Of a DNA stretch of 38,476 bases, positions 33,641-38,476 are shown piece by piece. The notes beneath the pieces were generated by a model. It ran no database searches, had not been told where the DNA came from, and was given only the letters and a program-made list of their open reading frames with translations. The position numbers were made by a program, and so were the translations under genes. The first letter of the stretch is position 1, and every line of letters starts with the position of its first letter. Source of the DNA: a virus; IMG/VR virus record IMGVR_UViG_3300030098_005018, positions 1 through 38,476 of that record; one strand, written 5' to 3'.

Positions 33641-34831
33641 TTATTTTTTATTTTTAATTCTTAACTTAAAATCATTAGCATCATCACCTAAAACTTTGAA
33701 CTTTAAACCTCCCGCTTCGATTTGTCCATGACTTTGTCTTGGATTCATATCTACATTTTTAGATTTAGCAATACTATTTTTCATAGCATCAGCCTTACCT
33801 TGTTCATAAAAATGATTAGCGATAGCGTCAGCATTCATAGCTGTAAATAAAGACTTGTGATACCCTTTGGCATCTGTTAAAGCGCGGTTTTTATCAACAA
33901 ACTTTGTCATAAAATTATTAGAATCGCTTTGTATTTTTTTAACACTATCAACATCTTTCACATTAAACCTAAACTTTTTATCTCCAATATTATATTCAAA
34001 ACCTTTGAATTTGTCGTTAAAAAGATTATTTGTTTTTTGTTCAAATATTTTACTGTTAGTGTCAACAGTCTTTTTTGTTGCTTCTGATTCCTTGTTATAT
34101 CTATTAAAGAAATCAATTGCTTTCTGTTGCTCGTTAGTGAGTTTAGAACCCATTTTAATTTCTTCATAGTATTTGGACTTTTGCCCGTCCAGATGGGCTC
34201 TAGCGTCGGCAACTTGCTCTTTTAACGCTAATTTTTTTCTTCGTATATCTCTTTCTTCATCAACTTCTTCATCATAAGAGAACGAATCTTCCATAAGGAA
34301 GTTTATCTCTTCATTAGTTAAATGAGGTTTTGTTTGTTTATAATATTCATATAAAACATCGTTGTCATCTAACTTACTATAATCTTGATTAAGTTTTACA
34401 TAATCATTTATATCACCACCAGTTTCTTCCATAAAGTCAACTAACTTTTGAATATTTTCTGGCAATGGTTTGCCGGTTGCTTCAGCTTCAGCTACAGCCT
34501 CTTCAACTTGCTCTTCTACTTCAGCAATGTCTTCTTCAGTAGAATCTTCAGTAATCTCTTCTAATACTGGAGTTTCTTGTGCTTCTGCTTCCGGTTGTAT
34601 TTCTTCTTGTTTTTGTGGGGAGTCGGCATTTTCAGACTCTGCAACCACTCCGCTGTCGTCAGCGTTATCTTCTTTAATTTCATTTTTTTCTTCTTTTGGT
34701 ATTGGTGGTTTACTTAAATCTACTTTTATAACACTGTCGTCTCCAGCAGATTCAAATTTACTTTCATCAACCGTCTCTACGGCTTGTTCTTGTGTAGTTT
34801 CTTCAACTACATTTTCATTTTTTTCTTCCAT
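33641..34831 (-). CDS. Capsid scaffolding protein
   Basis: This 396-aa protein has a very acidic N-terminal third (EEVEEQVEEAVAEAEATG-like stretches, residues 1-115), a helical middle with alternating charge (YDEEVDEERDIRRKKLALKE, NEEINFLMED), and a basic C-terminal end (KVLGDDANDFKLRIKNKK). Acidic rods with a basic C-terminus that docks to capsid protein are the standard form of podovirus scaffolds. It lies between the portal and capsid genes, as in P22 and T7. Residues 26-34, FESAGDDSV, match FESAGNDTI near the portal C-terminus. The leader ATTATATTATATTATGG is A/T-only. No protease triad is visible, so self-cleavage is not indicated. Confidence 0.83.
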   Translation of the reverse strand: MEEKNENVVEETTQEQAVETVDESKFESAGDDSVIKVDLSKPPIPKEEKNEIKEDNADDSGVVAESENADSPQKQEEIQPEAEAQETPVLEEITEDSTEEDIAEVEEQVEEAVAEAEATGKPLPENIQKLVDFMEETGGDINDYVKLNQDYSKLDDNDVLYEYYKQTKPHLTNEEINFLMEDSFSYDEEVDEERDIRRKKLALKEQVADARAHLDGQKSKYYEEIKMGSKLTNEQQKAIDFFNRYNKESEATKKTVDTNSKIFEQKTNNLFNDKFKGFEYNIGDKKFRFNVKDVDSVKKIQSDSNNFMTKFVDKNRALTDAKGYHKSLFTAMNADAIANHFYEQGKADAMKNSIAKSKNVDMNPRQSHGQIEAGGLKFKVLGDDANDFKLRIKNKK

Positions 34832-34858
34832 AATATAATATAATAATAATTAATAATT

Positions 34859-37279
34859 TTAACTAGGTTCAAAACTACCTAAATCAAATCCGCTTCCAAT
34901 AGTATCATTACCTGCGGACTCAAAGTTTTTAGGTGGTTTTCCACTATTTCTTTGTTCAATTAACTCAGATTGTTGAGTTGCTTGAATTTTTGTTCTTTCA
35001 TCTTTTCTATCTTCTTTTTGTTTTTCTCTTTCTTTCATACCATCAACCTCAATACCTTTAAGTTGCATGTTGTATTGAAACTCTAAAGCCATTAACTCTT
35101 TTTTAAGTTGTGCTTCTTGTGCCATTTTTTGAGCATCTAATTGTGATTTAACTTGTTGTATTTCGATCTCGCTTCTAGTAATAACTTGATTTTTTTCAAC
35201 TTCTATTCTAGCGGCTTGTTGAGCAGCTTGTGCATTTGCTTGAGATTGCATTTGAATATTTTGTTGTTGAATCTGTTGATCTTTTTGCTGTTTTTTTCTT
35301 CTACGTATTTTTAATAATTGATTAGCTAGTTTTACATTACGTATTTCTCTTAAGTCAATAGCATCTTCTAATTCTATGTTTTGTTGCTGTAATGCCATTT
35401 GTATATTATTTTCAAGCATTGCTTTTTCTTCTTCATCAGGTTGTAATTCTATAAATATACCAAAATCATATAAATGAAGGTTTTTCATTTCATCTAAAGT
35501 TGCAACGTTGTGAGCTCCTATAGCTTGAACAAAAGCATCGGCTGTTGGTGAGTATTCTAATATATCAGATATCCTTAAAGATAAACATTCAGCTGTTTCC
35601 GCTGTTAAATATAATCCAGCTTGTAATATATGTCTTGTTGCTGTATTACTATTAGCTGCAGCTAACTTTTGCACTCCTACTAAAGCATTTTTATCTGGCA
35701 TACTACCATCTCTAGCTTCATTTAATCCAGTGACATCTCTTATCATTTGTAAATAATAATTATATGTTTGAATTAAAGCTTGCATTTTATTCCCACCACT
35801 AGCGCTAGTAATTTCTTGAATAGGTACTTTACCTGGATTCATATCACCATCTTGTGTAAATGATCTACCGATAACACTACCTGTTTGGAAGAACATATTT
35901 AAAGCTTCTTGTGGATTGTAATTCGTTCCATTACCTAAATCTATTTCAGCTAAACCATCTGCATCAAGATAAACACCATCCGGAACCATTCTTGATAATA
36001 CTTGTTGAAGTTTTAAATGTGTAAGTTGTATCATATCAGCAAAACCTGTAATACGTTTTACCAATGAATCAATTTTACCATCATACATTCTAGGAGCAAC
36101 TATAGCGTAGTTCATTTTTACTTTAGTATAATCACTTTTTGGACGCATCATATTTTTTGACATTTCCCATCTAAGTAACTTATCAGTACCTAAAATCATT
36201 GCGCCATCGTATAAACACTCTATAGATCTTAATAATTTAGAATATCCACCTTCCATATCTTTTGGTGGATTAAATTTATCATTTTTAGGTATTATTTTAT
36301 CAGCACCAGTACCTGTTTCTTTTATTTTATATACCTCGTTCATGTAAGTTTTATAATTAAAGTATAAAACCTGTATAGTGTTATTATCTTCTTTATGTAT
36401 AGACCATCTAGTAGTACGTTTATTTTTATTAAACGCTTTGTTTTTCATTATTTCTTCAAGATCATCTTCTGTTAATTGTGGGAATTGTTTAGCTAGTTCA
36501 TTTACTGGTATTGTCTTTACTTCTCCAACGTAATATATATCTTCAAAATAAGGTGAATCAGTGTAAGAATAAACTAAATTTGCTGGATCGACATAATCTA
36601 CAGTAACACCTTCTGAGGTGTTAAAACAAGTTTTAACAGCACCAATACCTAAAACAGTAAGATCTTGATAAAATCTTTTTTTTGTTAGTTCGTAGTTATT
36701 TCCCTCAAGCAAAACATTTAACGCTTGTTCTTCTGCTAGTTCCACAGCTTGTTTATAATTAAGCTGCATGTGTATTCCTAACTCTTCTTCAGAATCTGGT
36801 AATTCACGCTCGTTACTTTCTGTTAAATCTAATCCTATTGCTTGTTGAATATCTTGATCAAAGTTCTTACTTCTCATATCACCAATTATACGCTCCATAT
36901 ATTCAGTTCTTTTACTTACTCCATTTTGAGATTGAGAAAAAGCTTTTATATCGTATGTTCTTTCAGCTATACCATTAACAACTATATCAACAAACTTAGA
37001 TATTATAGGAACTGGTTTCCAGTCTAAATTTAAATAGGACAAATCACCGTTTATAGATAACTCATCCTTATATTTCTGTATAGATTGCTCTCCTCGAGCA
37101 TATAATCTTAAATTATGAAAATTATTAAAATTAGTTCTATATTTATTTAAATTTCTATCATTATTAAACCATTCAGTCTCTATAGCTTTACCTACTTTTA
37201 AACCATATTCATGACTCATTTTTTCGATATCACTAACCGTTTGACTTGGAAAATAACTTTTAATGCCAGACTCTGCCAT
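34859..37279 (-). CDS. Portal protein
   Basis: This 806-aa protein follows the terminase gene by 2 bases and precedes the scaffold gene. The N-terminal half has portal wing/stem features: LDWKPVPIISKFVDIVVNG near 85-105, then YDIKAFSQSQ, a DLTVLGIGAVKTCFN segment near 205, and MYDGKIDSLVKRITGFADM before the crown (about 390-410). The region from about 645 to 780 is a long Gln/Lys/Glu coiled coil (KKQQKDQQIQQQNIQMQS, EVEKNQVITRSEIEIQQV), like the C-terminal barrel of P22-type portals. The C-terminal tail holds FESAGNDTI (786-794), shared with the scaffold. Size and layout fit crAss-like and other large podovirus portals. It forms the dodecameric DNA channel through which the terminase packs the head. 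Confidence 0.85.
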   Translation of the reverse strand: MAESGIKSYFPSQTVSDIEKMSHEYGLKVGKAIETEWFNNDRNLNKYRTNFNNFHNLRLYARGEQSIQKYKDELSINGDLSYLNLDWKPVPIISKFVDIVVNGIAERTYDIKAFSQSQNGVSKRTEYMERIIGDMRSKNFDQDIQQAIGLDLTESNERELPDSEEELGIHMQLNYKQAVELAEEQALNVLLEGNNYELTKKRFYQDLTVLGIGAVKTCFNTSEGVTVDYVDPANLVYSYTDSPYFEDIYYVGEVKTIPVNELAKQFPQLTEDDLEEIMKNKAFNKNKRTTRWSIHKEDNNTIQVLYFNYKTYMNEVYKIKETGTGADKIIPKNDKFNPPKDMEGGYSKLLRSIECLYDGAMILGTDKLLRWEMSKNMMRPKSDYTKVKMNYAIVAPRMYDGKIDSLVKRITGFADMIQLTHLKLQQVLSRMVPDGVYLDADGLAEIDLGNGTNYNPQEALNMFFQTGSVIGRSFTQDGDMNPGKVPIQEITSASGGNKMQALIQTYNYYLQMIRDVTGLNEARDGSMPDKNALVGVQKLAAANSNTATRHILQAGLYLTAETAECLSLRISDILEYSPTADAFVQAIGAHNVATLDEMKNLHLYDFGIFIELQPDEEEKAMLENNIQMALQQQNIELEDAIDLREIRNVKLANQLLKIRRRKKQQKDQQIQQQNIQMQSQANAQAAQQAARIEVEKNQVITRSEIEIQQVKSQLDAQKMAQEAQLKKELMALEFQYNMQLKGIEVDGMKEREKQKEDRKDERTKIQATQQSELIEQRNSGKPPKNFESAGNDTIGSGFDLGSFEPS

Positions 37280-37281
37280 AT

Positions 37282-38476
37282 TTATTTTTTAATTATTTGT
37301 GACATATTTCCTTTGTTTTCATACTTAGAAATATGTATGTTTAATTTTGGTTTTTCAATTTTTGCGTTTGGAGCATATAAGTGTCTATTGTTTGCCATTA
37401 TAGCTAAACCACTACTTATTGTTGCATCAAACTTTGTTCTTTTGGTTATATCAAATCTACTCCAATCATTTAAAAGTTCGTTAAAATATAAATCACCAAA
37501 AGTACCATCTTGTTTTACTCCAACATGATCTTGTATATACATTTCAATAGCTGCCGCGTGAGCTTGTTTTATATCTTCACTGGAATTTGGTATACCACCA
37601 ACTTCTTTTTCAGCTACAGATAATTTATTCCAAACTTTATCTGGCCTATTCATGCTAAAACCTCTATATCCTCTTCTTCTTAAATAGTATAATAATCTAG
37701 GTTTGTTATTCTCCGCTAATATTGGCATTCCATAAAATACTAAAGCCATTAAAACATCTTCAAAGAATATTTCAGCCGTAGGTGGTCTTGATAAGTATTC
37801 TAAAAAGAAGCTATTAGCAGGAGCGTCCTCCATACTGAACCTAGTAAGTCCATGAAGTGCTCCTTTAGAGCCTACACCATCTACGGTCCCGGAAATATCA
37901 TACGAGTCACATCCAAAAGCGCCCATGTGTTCATTACCGGGATACTTTATACCATTTTTAAGCACCACTCTATTTTGTAACTGTTGGGGTGGAACCCAAC
38001 TAAGTTTAAATCTACCTTTTTGATCTGGGTAGAATATAACTTGAGAATCTTTTACGCCATTAACCCACTGAAAATTACCCGTTGTAATTCCTAAACTTCT
38101 AGACATTTCTTCGTTATAATCTATTTGTTCGTATATTTTTATTAAGTTAAATATACTATTTTTAGTTTCATCTCTAAAAGCGTGCTCTTCAGTTCTTGGG
38201 AATTGTCGATAAAACTCGTTTAAAGCATCTTGATCATCTTTTAAACCATCAGCTTCATTTTGCCAGTTATCTATTACACCTACATCTATTAATTCACCGT
38301 CTGGGGCGAACACATCCCGGTCAGGTGTATTAAATACTGGAATTCCGAACTCATCAATAAATCCTTCGTAGTTCCATTCCATTGGGATAAACAAAGAATA
38401 GAGACCAGACTTCGTTTGACCATTTCTATTTCTTTTAGTGACATCGGATGCGTTGTATAATTTTTTAAAATTGTCT
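37282..38476 (-). CDS. Terminase large subunit, C-terminal part (5' end missing)
   Basis: The frame is open to the right edge with no stop, so the gene starts outside the window; 397 residues remain. An apparent TTG start at 38394 is only an internal codon, because the residues before it (KLYNASDVTKRN, then SGLYSLFIPMEWNYEGF) continue the family pattern. The ATPase domain is mostly missing. Visible are the RNase H-like nuclease acidic positions: GCDSYDIS (about 37893-37913), FFEDVLMALVFYG, and the C-terminal KFDATISSGLAIM. RTEEHAFRDE and YLRRRGYRGFSMNRPD lie between and around them. The enzyme cuts concatemeric DNA and pumps it through the portal, whose gene lies 2 bases downstream. The packaging mechanism cannot be read from this part. 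Confidence 0.87.
   Translation of the reverse strand, partial: DNFKKLYNASDVTKRNRNGQTKSGLYSLFIPMEWNYEGFIDEFGIPVFNTPDRDVFAPDGELIDVGVIDNWQNEADGLKDDQDALNEFYRQFPRTEEHAFRDETKNSIFNLIKIYEQIDYNEEMSRSLGITTGNFQWVNGVKDSQVIFYPDQKGRFKLSWVPPQQLQNRVVLKNGIKYPGNEHMGAFGCDSYDISGTVDGVGSKGALHGLTRFSMEDAPANSFFLEYLSRPPTAEIFFEDVLMALVFYGMPILAENNKPRLLYYLRRRGYRGFSMNRPDKVWNKLSVAEKEVGGIPNSSEDIKQAHAAAIEMYIQDHVGVKQDGTFGDLYFNELLNDWSRFDITKRTKFDATISSGLAIMANNRHLYAPNAKIEKPKLNIHISKYENKGNMSQIIKK

Noticed and set aside
1422-37528. Plus-strand open frames of 60-168 codons across the window
   Set aside because: All lie opposite confident minus-strand genes, have repetitive or low-complexity translations, and lack leaders or recognisable domains.
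38392-38394. TTG as start of the terminase gene
   Set aside because: The frame is open upstream to the window edge and the upstream residues (KLYNASD..., SGLYSLFIP) fit the terminase pattern, so the gene is truncated by the window.
1-38476. tRNA genes, CRISPR arrays, insertion sequences, integrase or attachment sites
   Set aside because: Intergenic space is under 80 bases everywhere, and no cloverleaf, spaced direct repeat, transposase or recombinase motif was seen.

Overview
The window is the virion-structure and envelope-interaction half of a tailed, podovirus-type phage genome. The DNA is AT-rich and every gene I can support lies on the minus strand, so transcription reads from right to left. 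The host is most likely a marine member of the Bacteroidota, probably a flavobacterium. Four things point there: start codons are preceded by A/T-only leaders instead of Shine-Dalgarno sequences; the three exported proteins carry signal peptides whose likely cleavage site is followed by Gln; GC(T/M)D...NYDP...DDGSC repeats are abundant; and a MAM domain and a terminally aromatic outer-membrane barrel are present. The host call is inference. The window starts inside one gene and ends inside another, so the genome continues on both sides.

Layout in transcription order (right to left): large terminase (5' end missing, 37282-38476), portal (34859-37279), acidic scaffold (33641-34831), major capsid protein (32154-33617), a strong UUCG-capped intrinsic terminator (32115-32144), a 255-aa protein, a second UUCG hairpin, and a newly called 54-aa Cys-containing protein. 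Then come a 226-aa head-tail adaptor candidate, a 454-aa connector/tail protein, and three consecutive large proteins (515, 1386 and 1449 aa) that look like one tail/stabilisation protein divided into three genes. The last of these is extended by an adhesin-like region of Cys-rich repeats. Next are a 125-aa and a 611-aa beta-rich structural protein, then a block resembling the T7 order gp13-14-15-16: a GNAT-like protein (154 aa), an Ala/Gln/Met-rich protein (246 aa), a 720-aa protein and a 2991-aa giant polyvalent protein. The giant contains a zincin HEAFH site, a HAD phosphatase with a P-loop kinase inserted into it, and a C-terminal LPD38-like region.

After the giant gene there is a cluster of envelope-directed or small genes: an exported outer-membrane beta-barrel candidate, a one-TM coiled-coil protein, an exported thioredoxin-like protein without its CxxC, a staphylococcal-nuclease-like protein, and a secreted MAM-plus-repeat protein that runs off the left edge.

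The terminase, portal, scaffold and capsid genes build and fill the head. The adaptor, connector and split propeller proteins form the tail. Jelly-roll inserts and Cys-rich repeats on the tail probably contact host surface glycans or proteins. The internal virion proteins and the giant are probably ejected. The left cluster probably alters or engages the host envelope. The most notable signals are that the same Cys-rich repeat family occurs both in a virion tail protein and in a secreted protein of the same phage, the repeated jelly-roll insertions in core tail proteins, and the kinase-in-phosphatase nesting in the giant. No tRNA, CRISPR array, insertion sequence or integrase was found. Intergenic gaps are all under 80 bases.
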